Origin: Ananas comosus
Lineage: Eukaryota; Streptophyta; Magnoliopsida; Poales; Bromeliaceae
Direction: 5' to 3'
Length of the DNA: 64,000 bases
Assembly (NCBI RefSeq): GCF_001540865.1
Contig: NC_033627.1
Coordinates: 4,660,744 to 4,724,743, forward strand
Shown: one piece after another, positions 35,502 through 47,000 of the stretch
Layout: every line of letters begins with the position of its first letter
Numbering within the stretch: position 1 is the first letter of the stretch
The notes under the pieces: model-generated
Seen by the model: only the letters and a program-made list of their open reading frames with translations
Database searches by the model: none
Told to the model about the DNA's origin: nothing
Translations under genes and position numbers: made by a program

Positions 35502-35801
35502 ATGGATAAGCTTTTGATGCTGTCGATTCTTAGCTCCTCCCCTGCGGAAATCTCCGGTCCCTGGTCCAACCTATCCGTGTCCATCCAGAATTCGAAGAAG
35601 GAGAAGAAGCAGCTCGGCGGTGATGATGATGCGCACAACAGCAGCAGGAAGATCAGCGAAAGCAGCTCCACAGGCAGATCAGACCAGCAGCAGCAGCAGA
35701 AGCAGAAGCAGAGGAGGTTTCTGCGGTGGCCGGCGGCGACGCCTCGGTGCGCTCCAGAGCTTGACGGGCTCAACTGCTTCGAGACCTTCGCGTTGCATTA
35801 G
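35502..35801 (+). CDS. Small unknown plant protein, 99 aa, single exon
   Basis: An intact frame with a good TATA box upstream, GC-rich relative to its flanks. The N-terminus (MDKLLMLSILSSSPAEISGP) is mildly hydrophobic but interrupted by Pro, so not a clear signal peptide. The middle is hydrophilic, with Lys/Glu, Ser and a short Gln-rich run (SDQQQQQKQKQRR). The C-terminus, ELDGLNCFETFALH, looks like a conserved plant motif I have seen at the ends of small stress-related proteins, but I cannot name the family. The minus-strand frame over the same bases lacks a promoter and motifs. The gene lies between a MITE and LINE remnants and seems the only gene between 31.3 and 41 kb. Confidence 0.7.
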   Translation: MDKLLMLSILSSSPAEISGPWSNLSVSIQNSKKEKKQLGGDDDAHNSSRKISESSSTGRSDQQQQQKQKQRRFLRWPAATPRCAPELDGLNCFETFALH

Positions 35802-36518
35802 CTAATCACTTTTGATTCTTCACCCTCATAATCTACTATCGATTCTTTCCTTGTAATTAAAAAAAGAAAAAAAAATTATAGATGCGGAAGTGTATTTTAG
35901 TTGAACTTTTTGCAAATCAATGAGATCATAATGCTTCGGGATGTCTTAGCATCATAATTATATCCAGCATGAATCTTAGTTTAGTTCAGTTGATTTTGAC
36001 ATGGAGGCAGTGCACGAATTCAGAATCAGGGTAAGCTGCGACCTACCAAGGGCCCTTTTACTTGTTTGTATTTGTTGGAGATCGATCTTTGTGCGACTAG
36101 GATTTCGATTTGTACTAGTGTAGATAATAGTTAGTTGATTGATCTTGCCGCCCTAATCGTTTCCCTACGAATACGAATTAATTCCTCATTATTCTGTTAT
36201 CACCGATTTGTGTGTCTAATGATGCTTATGAACAACTCTGGGCAGATAGATCCGGTTCTTCGCCACTAAATTATCAGATGCAAAAGTCATCCTCAGCATC
36301 AAATAATCGGCTTCTTCGGGTTTCGTATATATCAATTCTGTCATGTATTATGATAGTCGAATGTCTATTTTGTGGGGGTTAAATAAGTTTAGTTTCAGAA
36401 CCCCCTTCAACATGAAGGCTTCATGTGTTCAGAACTGCTCAGAACACTGTTTCGTATCAGATTATGCCACCCAGATTTTGTGACATGAGAGAAAGCAGAG
36501 AACTGTTTTCTAGTATTT
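35802..36518. other. 3' flank and spacer
   Basis: Non-coding after the 35801 stop codon. The first 100-200 bp are probably 3'UTR. No element or RNA is recognised. Confidence 0.4.
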
Positions 36519-36534
36519 GAGTTTGTAATAACCT

Positions 36535-36929
36535 TGCAATGCACGAGATCTTTGGACCACTATCTCCAACACTAACGCCGCACAAAAGAGATCGGAAGGT
36601 CTAACTTCTTTGGCGGCAATCTGGTGGGTTGCCTGGAATGAAAGAAATCACTTTATCTTCAACCTAAAGGCCCCTTGATGCGGCTCGAGCTCTTGACCGC
36701 GCCAACCTCCTAGTGACATCTTGGATGAATCTACTGTGATCGGCTCCTGCGCCTGTTCTTTTCTATTTTACTTTTACTTTGTTTCTTTCAGTTTTTTTCT
36801 TGTTTTGGTTTTCTGTTTTTCTACTTTCCTGTCTCTTTCTCCGGAAGCCCCAGCTGCTTCCAATCTGTACGCCTAGTTCATTTTGCTTAATGAATGAAGC
36901 GGATAGCTCGTTACCTTTTCTCAAAAAAA
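36535..36929 (+). mobile_element. 5'-truncated LINE, 395 bp, with perfect 16-bp TSD
   Basis: Flanked by GAGTTTGTAATAACCT at 36519-36534 and 36930-36945, an exact 16-bp duplication. It contains the last codons of a plant LINE ORF2 (AAIWWVAWNERNHFIFNLKA, at about 36614-36673), then a 3'UTR. The end TTAATGAATGAAGCGGATAG and a short A tail match the tails of the LINEs at 39.8 and 40.5 kb. The exact duplication suggests a fairly recent insertion. Confidence 0.92.
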
Positions 36930-36945
36930 GAGTTTGTAATAACCT

Positions 36946-37619
36946 GGCTGCTTAGATAACACGGACTTGCTCGACTTTGTTGTTTAAAGCTCCACTGTTC
37001 GTCCAATTACTGTCTGACTGACAGTTCGATCTATTGATCTAGTTCATCTTAATGTGCTATTCAGGCGCTCCGCAGTTCGCACCTTTAGTTTATCCTCTTC
37101 ATTAATAGTGCATTGGCAGCTGAAACACTCGCGTGTTTGCGAAGAGAAAAGTAGAACAGACTGCAATCGGAGCGCACCCTTTCTTCCTATGCGTATAAAC
37201 CGAAAATTCAAGTTTTCTACACGTCCAAGATTGCACAACCACCGAAAAAGACAAGAATGGAGAAATAAAAAGCTCACAATAATAATCTCAAACAACTCTA
37301 CATATAAAATAAAATAATTTTACAAAAAATATCCAAAACACCATACAATGAAAATCGAAAAATACCAAATAAACCTTCAATCAAAACACCTTAGTATGAA
37401 TGTTCACAAGAGAGAAGAAGAGATAGATTAGAGGCCACCCCCCTCAAACCTAGCAAAAACCAACCACCTTTGGACCCTCTTTCATACTTCTCTTGCACTT
37501 GAGAGAAACCACCAAAACAAAGGATTTTTTTTTTTTTTTTTTTGAACTTAAGAGAAGCAACTCTCTTTTTTCTCTAAACCTTTTTTTCTTTTGATCCCCT
37601 AACTAAAACTCATATAGTC
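36946..37619. other. Intergenic DNA
   Basis: No gene is supported. The open frames at 37044-37317 on both strands have no motifs. There is a poly(T) run at about 37526-37543. Confidence 0.4.
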
Positions 37620-37930
37620 CAACTTGGCTCACATAGCCCGAAATAAGCCATAAGTCAACTTAACTCAAAGAACAAAAAAGCGACCCATTTAAACAATAGA
37701 CTATTGGGCTTTTATAAATACAAAAAAAGTAAGTTTAGCACTAATTTTTAACACTCCCCCTTAGTGCAAATTTGTGAGAAACCAAATCGAGCCTTTCTTG
37801 AAGTTCCACAAACTTCCCCTTGTGGTTTATTTTTGGCTCATGAGCCAAAAATAAACCACAAGTCAATTTGACTCAAAAAAAACAAAAAAGAGGCCAATTT
37901 CAACAATAGACCATTGGGCTCTTATAAATA
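37620..37930. repeat. Diverged tandem duplication, second copy split by a LINE
   Basis: Copy A (about 37620-37755) and copy B (about 37835-37930) share 'aagtcaa(c/t)tt(a/g)actcaaa', 'caatagac(t/c)attgggct' and 'ttataaataca'. Copy B resumes on the far side of the LINE at 39857-39881, where AAGTTTAACACTAATTTTTA matches 37731-37753 of copy A. The LINE therefore inserted into copy B. Confidence 0.7.
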
Positions 37931-39856
37931 CACTACACTTATTAAACTAGTAAACAAAGCAGGTTGTCCCCGGTTGGCAATCTCTTCTTTAAGGCCATCC
38001 AGAGAAAGATTTTGACTTTAATCGAAATTTTCAATCTCCAAATGCCGGGCGTCACTGAATCCAGGACTCCTCCAGATCTGATGAGCGAATATACTGACTT
38101 GACTGCAAACCTATTTCCGGGATTCCATCTCCATTGAGCCTCATCGGGATGATTAGTGAGAAAAACGTTGGCAAGGTGATTCTTCAACTCCCTAATATTT
38201 TGGTTGCTATGTTGTGAGTATCTTCTAGCGCCTCTTAGGATCTTTCTCCACCTCCAACCAGATGTAGAGAAACATTCGCTGACTCGGACCTCTTTTGTGT
38301 CAACATCTCGAAAAATATCTGGAAATTGCGACTTTAGAGAGGTGTTGCCACACCACCTATCAGCCCAGAAGTCAACGAGAATTCCGTCTCCTAGTCCGTA
38401 ACTTAACCCGCTTTTAAAGACTTCCTTCAAATTTACTACGTTCTTCCACCATTGTGAGGCCGGTCGAAAAGATTGGCCTTCAAAAAGCATTCGCCTTCTT
38501 GTGTAATATATGCTTCTGATCAGTTTAGTCCACTGTGGTCCTCGATCAGTGAGAAAGCGCCACCACGGTCTGGGAATATTGTGTGCGTAATGTGTGGGGT
38601 AGAGGTGGAGACTATTGACCACCTACTTGGGAAATGTGTCGTCTCTAAGTACCTCTTCGTTTCGCTTCTTGGTGAACTACATGTTGGGAATCCGGTACTC
38701 GCCCCGGTACCGGATCTCGTGAATCCGCAACCCGCTCCGATACCGACTGCTGTGGATTCGGTACCGATTGTTTGGATTCCGCAACGGAAGCGTCGAATCG
38801 GGTTTTTACTATAAACCCGTTTCCTCAGCAGATGCTGATACAATCATAAAAGAGAAAAATATGCAGGTAAAATAAGATTCCTTAAATAAGAGGATATTAC
38901 ACCTGACTTCTTTTCCGCACAGAGTAGCTACAACCTGAGCCCTCTCTCTGAATCTCTCCTACCCTTCTCTCATCTTCTATACTCTCAGAAGACATCACTT
39001 TCATCCTGTGCATCCGTGCACAAGGTATACCAATGACCCACGGCTACGAAAGCCGCACACGTCCTCTTGCACCAATGCACTAGGTGCAACCAAAATCATG
39101 ACCATATTGGCCATGCCATATGGGTGTGGCTAATCCATACCACCACCACTACCGAAATAATAGCACATATGCTATATTTATAGCTTACATCAAAAGCTAC
39201 CCAAATCCTAATATAATTAGGATTCCTACTCCGATAAATATTTAAATCTATATTTGTTTATCTCCAATAGATTTAAATATTTATCCTAATCTAGTTAGAT
39301 TTATACTCTAATTAATATTTAAATCTTAATTTATCTTCAATACATTTAAATATTAATTCTTATCTAATTAGGATTCAACTACAAATCTAACCAAATCCTA
39401 ACACTACATGCCCTTCCTTTGCTCGACGATGTCTATACCATCTGGGAGGAGTTGCGGGGGAACGGGCCGCCGACGGATAGGTTCAAGGCTCAGAGTCTTG
39501 TGGCAGCCTTATGGTGGACGATTTGGGGTGATAGAAATAACATTATTTTTCGAAACTTAATTACCCTTCGATGTTTCCTCAGTTGCCCACCGTGTTGAGG
39601 TCCTGGCAAAGGAGTGGGCCACCTTTTGTTGAATTAGGGAACATCTGAGGTGTACCACCTATTCTCTCGACGTGTGTTTTTGTACCTAAGTTTGCTTTCC
39701 AATTTTATCCTCTTTTTTTTTTGTTTTTGTTTTTTTTTTTTTTTCTCTGAGGCTCTGGTTGCCTCACTTTATGTAGCTAAATTCATCTTCCCATTGAATG
39801 AAGGGGGTAGCGTGCTACTTTTTTTTTCAAAAAAAAAAATAATAAAAAATAAAAAA
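37931..39856. mobile_element. LINE with twin-priming inversion, interrupted by a solo LTR
   Basis: The minus strand from about 38575 to 37945 encodes the end of a plant LINE ORF2: WWRFLTDRGPQWTKLIRSIY, GDGILVDFWADRWCG, FLWMALKKRLPTGDNL. The next part of the same protein is found on the plus strand from about 38580 (NIVCVMCGVEVETIDHLLGK). It continues, after an inserted LTR, at 39409 with LPLLDDVYTIWEELRG and LWWTIWGDRNNIIFR. The plus part ends in the 3' tail GAATGAAGGGGGTAGCG and poly(A) near 39838. An inverted 5' part followed by a direct 3' part, joined at adjacent protein positions, is the product of twin priming. C-x2-C...H-x4-C spacing in the zf-RVT domain is preserved. A dead copy. Confidence 0.88.
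38682..39403. mobile_element. Solo LTR, 722 bp, exact 5-bp TSD, inside the LINE
   Basis: Starts TGTTGGGAATCC and ends AAATCCTAACA (TG...CA, with TGTT/AACA short inverted ends). It is flanked by CTACA at 38677-38681 and 39404-39408. Removing it restores the LINE reading frame (codons for GEL, then H, then ALPLLDD). There is no internal domain or second LTR. The left end carries a small GC-rich block of repeated 'gtaccg' words. The superfamily (Copia or Gypsy) cannot be told from the LTR alone. Confidence 0.93.
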
Positions 39857-39881
39857 CTAAGTTTAACACTAATTTTTAACA

Positions 39882-40322
39882 GTTTGGTCATCCGAATCGA
39901 TCATCTGAACTTTCACGAACTGTGTGAGCAGAACTTTATCTTCAAATCTCTCTGCGAAAGTGTGTGTATGAGTGCTTATATTTGACTGTCGTAAATCTAT
40001 AGGCTCTAACATGTTATTTCGCAGTTCATGCGGTCGGAGGAGATTGCGTTCTCAACGAACTAAGTTTAAAAGCATTCGCAGTTTTTTTTTTGTCTTTCAT
40101 ACACTCTCATACTTTGGCTCGTTGTTGATTATACTGCACGGAGTGGTAGTGTTGCAGCAGTTTATTTATACTCAAATGACGCAATGAAAATCCTTTGGTA
40201 TTAATGGTTTAAATTAGCGGCTTAATTACAATTTCTTGTATCAGGTTTAGAGTCATCAGGTTTAGAGTCGACTTGATTCGGTTCCGTGTTTCGGAGAGAT
40301 CTTATCACATACTTTATTTGTA
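39882..40322. other. Intergenic DNA
   Basis: No gene, RNA or element ends recognised. Confidence 0.4.
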
Positions 40323-40470
40323 GGGTTAATTGCATAAAGCTTCCTGCAAATATAGTGAATTAGAAATGTATTTCTACAAAGTTCAACTTTTATATATTGT
40401 TTTTATATGTGTCGTAATATTTTCAAATATGTCCATTTCGTTAGAATGCGTTAGAAAAATTTAGTTAATT
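40323..40470. mobile_element. Left half of a GGGTTAATTGCAT-type MITE
   Basis: GGGTTAATTGCATAAAGCTT, then 'tttctacaaagttcaa' and 'atattttcaaatatgtcc', follow the left arm of the element at 18315-18764. The copy stops where the poly(T) of the next LINE begins, so the LINE probably inserted into it. No right half is found. Confidence 0.65.
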
Positions 40471-41219
40471 TAACTTGTTTTTTTTTTTTTTTTTGAGAGA
40501 TAAGTAGCACGCTACCCGCTTNCCAACCTGAACGAGAGGTGCCTGGTCAACACACCTATCTCGGACTATCAACGTTAACCCGTCCCTGCCCACACAAGTG
40601 TCAGGGTCCCTGCCCATACAGATGTCAGGGCTAACCTAACCCAGTCTAAACTGTAAAGGATGTCAACCAATCACATCTCGTACTATCATATCACTAAACA
40701 TCGCCAACTCAAATAAAGGACGAAAAACCGATAAGAACGAGGGAAGACATCTGAATCACCCACCTGGCTACAACAAAACCCGCCATGGGTGACTCCTGAT
40801 GAACAAAAATGTCATCAAGAGTGCGGGTCAACAATGGGGACAAAACGTCTCGGTGTCCAAAGCCGACGACGCGGAAGGCGCCTAGTCCTAGCTCCGTTCC
40901 CGCAGCGCTCAATCTCGGGATGGGCTGCACAGACTCGATCTCCACGGGGATGACGTCCATCTACAAAACAAAGCTCAAATACATGTATCACCTGAATTGA
41001 GCGGTCACGCTCATCGAAACATAAAACCTAAACCTGATACATATACTTTGAGTCAAACAAATCGAAGACAAAAGAGATCGTCGAGAGATGATGACAAGCA
41101 TCATCACAAACTAAATGTCCATGTCGATAGCGAAGCATATGTCCCCTTTAAAGAAACATATGCCGCCTAAACAGCCGCACGGGCCCCTTGCACAGTAGGC
41201 CCCGCACTGTTGAGCAAAG
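40471..41219 (-). mobile_element. LINE 3' end, minus orientation
   Basis: On the minus strand the end AAGCGGGTAGCGTGCTACTT runs into poly(A) (poly(T) at 40473-40493). It is nearly the tail seen at 39.8 kb in the other direction. Upstream of the tail are two copies of 'gggcagggaccctgaca'-type words and a minus-strand open frame at 40709-40960 starting MDVIPVEIESV, which I do not recognise. An undetermined base lies at 40522. The 5' limit is unclear because it approaches the polarity break. Confidence 0.65.
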
Positions 41220-43070
41220 GGATTAATATATATAAATAAAAATAGAAGACGTAGATTGCATCAACCGATACTTAAATTATGAACTAGAAACACCAGAATT
41301 CTAGTTTTAAATCAACAAAGTAAAAAAATCAACTCTAGTAAAAATATTAAAAAAAACATGAACAAACTATATAATGGAGAGACCCACAACTTTTTCAGAG
41401 GTTCTTAGAAAAGCAAATAAACATGACAATACAACTAATATAAAAATAACAATGGAAACCTAAAACAAAGACCAATGATGGCATGCGTAAGGACCATACG
41501 CGCAATCCCGTCACAGAGGGTGCGAAGACCTAGTTTAGCAAACTAAGAAGAAGAAGGTAATAAAACCTAAAATCGCGAATTGATATTCAATTAATTAAAT
41601 AAAAGTAGTGTTCTGATCAATCTAATATTGTGTTAGTCTAAAAAGTCACGACATAAAAGGGTTATCAAATAGGGGAAGATGGATTGTGTTCAACAGAAAA
41701 GGAAAAATTTATATACAGAAACACAACTCTACGTTTGGGAAGAGCTCTTATTTACTCCGAATTCCTTGTGGATAGGGAAAAACTATCGCTAGATTTATCA
41801 TTTACAAAATTTAACAACGTAAATGAGCCAATGACGCCATATTTACCGGGCTATATCTATAACTACATTACTAGGATAATCGTTACAACGTACCACCTTA
41901 AGCCTACAAAACACCGAACTTCCGTATCCTAATCTGATTACAACGGTAGTTAAGTTAAGTATACTACTAAGTATGAACAGCTCAATACAATGATAATATA
42001 AATAAATTACTAAGAGACGATTAGATATAACAACAAAATCAAAAAACAATTTTTATTATGTCCCGTACTCATATTATGAATATCTAGGTTTAAATATATT
42101 AAATATTGAAGAATGAAATGACAACTGATGATGAATAAAAACTGACTATTTTCGAAAACTTTATAGTATAATGATACTTAAAGTGGGGATAAATAGTTAA
42201 ACTAAAGATAATTAAGGATTAATTAAAGAAAAAATAAAGATAAGTAGATTTACACAGAATTAGTGATAAGATAAATATAAATTAAAAATGTGAAGAAATA
42301 AAGTTTAACTTAAATGGTAATGTTATATTATAAAAACGAAAGATTGGCCAAGGAAGAAGAAGATATAAGTGTTATTGAGAAGTATATCCAGAATTACAAC
42401 GTTAAAATATATTATAACAACAATAAGTATGAATACGAAAGGTCAAACCGGCGGACAAGATACATTAAAAATTTGACCTCATTATAACCAGGTATTTGTC
42501 ATCCTGTCTTTCTTCTTAGATGTCGGTAGTTAAGATGTATCAAGGTCTTGACGATATATCCTTTCATGCATGATTGTGGTAGGTAACTACTAGTATATGA
42601 ACTTACTTTACTTGTATCTCCTTAACATTTTACCACCATGAACAAAACAAGTTAACACCCAACGGAATATACACAAATCAACATCCAATAGAACATAAAC
42701 TATCCCTATTAACGGATATATGGGAAGTATTGAAGCCTTTATAGGCTAAATGGGGATAAAAAAAAGAAAGATTATATGGGGAGCATACAAGGTGGTAATA
42801 AGGTTTTGTGGAGGCGTCAATGGGGAACAATCAATAGAGCCCAATTTGTTCCCAATTTACAGATGGTATCAATTTTAGATTAATTTTATGGATAAAACGG
42901 AGATGAAATGATTTGATAAGGGAATTCAATAGGAGAGAAGGAGAAGGTTGAACCAGGGTAATGCGTTGGCAGCAGAAGTTCGGGATCTACAGCGGGATAA
43001 CCTTTTTTGGCAGCTAAGGGAAAAGGGTAAAGAGAAAACGGGAACGTTTTTTCATGAAAGAAGAAGAGGT

Positions 43071-43330
43071 AACAGAATTCTTACCGTATTAGGAGTACTA
43101 CAGTGGTATCTTAGTTTCCTTGACGCCGTGACAAAGGTAATAAATTCCAAAACCTCGTAGGATGCAACAGAATTCTTACCGTATTAGGAGTACTACAGCG
43201 GTATCATAGTTTCCTTGAAGCTGTGACAAAGGTAACAAATTCCAAAACCTCGTAGAATGCAACAGAGTTCTTACTGTATTGGGAGTACTACAACGGTATC
43301 GTAGGTTCCTAGAAGCCGTAACAAAGGTTA
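43071..43330. repeat. Tandem repeat, about 3 x 95 bp (in the wrong-polarity segment)
   Basis: The marker AACAGAATTC occurs at 43071 and 43166, and AACAGAGTTC at 43261, exactly 95 bp apart. Shared words are 'ttaccgtattaggagtacta' and 'aattccaaaacctcgtag'. No coding sense is seen in either re-polarised strand. Confidence 0.9.
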
Positions 43331-44029
43331 CACGAGACAACCCTCCTTAATTCCAGATGTAACACAATAATATCGAAAGATGCATTTCTTTTTCGATTCT
43401 AAGTAAATTAAAACATTAAAAAATGTAGATCCCAAAAACTTAGATCGATAATATAAAACGAAGATCCACATGTACCATAAAAGACTTTATAAGATACTTA
43501 ATGGAAGAACAATAAAATAGGAATTTGATATTAAAAACGTACGCAACTCTTTTCAACGTTAAAAGATATTATAAGATACTTAATTAAAAAACGGTAAACT
43601 AGAAATTATAGAGAAAGTAGGTAGCTTTACAATGTAATATAAACCACAATAAATTCATATCGATAACTAAACGTTAACGTTGTACCGTGGTCTAACATCT
43701 AACTTTCAATACATACCCCCTCACAAATTTGGTCAATTCTGTCTCAATTCGTCTTTTTTTACACATACCTTACGTTTGAACGATGTGTCATAAATCGCTA
43801 TGTATAAAATTTTCTTAAAAAACTTCTATAGTTCTTTTACACCCTGACCCCTCTTTATCTTATACACGTTCACCGAATATTTAGTTTTTTCTGGTTTCCT
43901 CTTCGAGTTTTCAAATAACTATAATTTCCATTTTCACTAAAATATCTATACAATCTTGTTAAGTATCTACCGTGTCTCTACCTTTATAAACAATGATAAT
44001 CGAGGATACTGTAGGAAAAATTAAAGTTA

Positions 44030-47000
44030 TAAGTCATACTATCATGATGACTAGGATGACCACCACCATGATTACTATCACTATTATCACAACTACCACC
44101 CTTCTTCCTTTTTGAACTATAACCTCAACTACCACTTTAACTCTCATTTCTACTACAATCTTAACTCCTACATTGGCTCCTTCTTCTACTACAATCTTAA
44201 CTCCTACATTGGCTCCTTCTTCTACTACAAGCTCTACTTCCACATCGACTCTATCTCCTACGACAACCTCTACTTCCACATCGACTCTTTCTTATACCAC
44301 AACTTCTACTTCCACCTCGAGTATATCTCCGATTAGTACTACCATCTCGAATATATTACCAACTAAAATAATCTTTACTCTCCCTTCTATTCCCACTTCG
44401 AATGTGCTCCCGATTATTACAATCTTTACTACTCCTCTTACTCTCTCATCTATTTAATCTATTTAGGAGATGACTTTTAAAACTTTTCTTAAATCAAAAA
44501 TCAAGGTAACTTTTATTGAGTTCACTCCTACACAATCAAATACTGTTACTCTTAGGTTAGTACCTGATACCACACTTTATAGTACTACAGTTAAGTAAGG
44601 CTTCACGAGAAAAAATTAAGCAACAGGTTTTAGTTAAAGTTATGTTCCAATATTTTTCACTAGTTAGATCTCACTGTCGTTCTACATACTGTATTCCAAC
44701 ACTCACCTCTTATGTACGTCGTTCCTAAGCTCCTCGATGGAAAGTCCATTTCTTCATTTAAAATTAACGATGATACAGATTATAATGAAATTAGATTAAT
44801 AAAGAAAGTTGGATAATATAGCTGTCCAGTTTTGAGAGGTTAGTCTTGTATATACGCTTCAACAGTTATCCATACCTTTGTTCTTACGATGTTTTACTAC
44901 CTAACGTCTTTCTTAGATTACATCCTGCCCAGTTTGGATAGGATGTTCATTAATAGGGAATCTACACCATCCGTTTTATAAAACGTCTTTTTAATTTGCT
45001 CGTTAAAAAAAATATATCTTTTCTTGCAGGTTTTTCTATTATTTTATTCTTTTTAGACTAGTCTATTCTCGAGCATGGTATGTTGCAGGTTGCTCGCGTA
45101 CTAATTCGATAACGCTAATTAAGTCTAGTAGGTTCTAGATAAACGTTGCAGGAGGATCAGTATGAACATTTACGAACACATTAACTCAAAGGGGGCTGTT
45201 ATCATTAGTTCATAGAACGTTCCTGTTTCCCTCGATTTGTTAAAAGACTTTAAATCCTACTATTTTATTCAGATGCTTAAAAAGGCTCTTTCTTTTATCT
45301 TTAATTTGATAAGATATTTGGTTCGAAAATAATGGTTATCTAATATACGCATCTAACTTTATATCTTTCTTTATGATTAAATAACTAAACTTGGCCCAAG
45401 TAGGTTACAAACCGATGACGAACAACCAAATCGTGGAAGTGTCCACGGACAACTGCACACGTCCTTCGTTTCAACGGAGCCCTCCACGCGTTTCCTCGGA
45501 GCAGACGTCGAAGAAGAAGAACGACGAACGTGTTTCGAGAGTGGAGAGTTGATCTTTGAGGAGATAAAAGTTTTTAGAATTGGTTTGGAATGTTTATTTA
45601 TCAGTTTTAAACGTCTTTTAATTCTCCTTGAGTTTAGGTTATATTGTAATATTGAGACCTGGAGCGATCTTGGCTTTTGTGAGGCCCTTTTTTTTGAAAG
45701 CGGGTTTTTGGAAACGTTCTTTTCAAGTTTTAAAATAAGGTATTAGTAGCAGGGGTAGTATTTTGGAACATCCGATAAACATATCATTAATGTAGGCTCT
45801 TATTGGCTTTTTAGAGTTGATCTCTAAATGGATTTTCTTTTATAAAGATTTGTTCTGAATAGATTTTCCTTTTATTTTATAAGTGTTGTTTTATTAAAAT
45901 TTTATTGTCTCATTTACTCCTTATTAGAAATCTAGGTATATCACCCAAACCCACGGTTGAACGCGGCAGAAGCAACTATCTGGATTTTGAGCCTGCTACT
46001 ATGCCCAGCCCAAACCAGACGTAGTCTTAGTAATTAACCGATTTTTGACTTCCACTATATGTACACTAACTTAATAATTTTTCTGAATTTCTCGTCATAC
46101 CTTCCAACCTCAACGGGATAAATTTCCACACCTTCCCGTTTCTCCTTTGTTACTTGGTTAATGTACCTTTCACTCTTGATAGTAAGAGTTCTCAAAAACT
46201 AAAAACACAACTCTAATCCTCTTCTTTATATCCTTCAGTATGTGTCTAATTTAACTACCTCCACTTCCCCTTTGTTGTAAAAGTTGCTTTCGAATAACGA
46301 AAACCCCGATCATAAGTTCCAAAAGTTTCTCCCACATCCGGTATACAGCCAAATCTACCCCGAGTAGACTACCCATTTAAGTTTCCTTAACAACATAATC
46401 GTTAACGTAACCTACCTTTGTTGAGTTACAAAGGTCAACGTATACCACACCAACTCAGTCTTTTATGTCTCTCAACTCTTACCAAGGACGATCGAGAGTT
46501 CCTTCGTTATCCAACAGGATTACCAAACCAAGATAGATCATTATCTGTTTTTCCGAATCTATTCCGGAAAGATCGACAGATAGGATGACGATTTGTAGCA
46601 TTTACGTACACAGTGAATATATCGTTAAAGTTCTTTGCCAAAGCTCTTCTATAAAACTTCTTTGTAGATCCCTCGTTAATCCCGTATATGTTCAAGATCC
46701 AACTAGTTATGGTATACCTTTTCTCACGTCTCCCGTCTATCATCTCACTAACTAATGAATTCTCTCTTAGTACCAGTACATACCTGAGCGAGAAATAAAC
46801 CTTATCTACGGTTCACGTTTGCTCTTTGGTTATTATAAACACCCTGAAAATTAAGAACCTAGTTATTTCTTGCCTTATCTGGCCACTATCTATACTACCT
46901 ACGGTATACTGTCTTTTATTACTAATACTACTTGTTTTCTTATTCTCTACGTTCTTTTACCAGTTGTTTCGAACATGGTCCTCGTTAATTCGTATAGTTG

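Noticed and set aside
38473..38814. 113-codon plus-strand frame as a gene
   Set aside because: It is LINE zf-RVT sequence running into the solo LTR.
37731..39881. 23-bp near-identical repeat as the LINE's target duplication (37731-37753 and 39859-39881)
   Set aside because: About 180 bp of non-LINE sequence lies inside the left copy, and that sequence is itself a second copy of the DNA left of it. The match is better explained as a pre-existing tandem duplication split by the LINE.
44034..44457. Val-rich minus-strand and Ser/Thr-rich plus-strand repeat proteins
   Set aside because: Both are shadows of the acidic repeat that the complement encodes as part of the MULE transposase.
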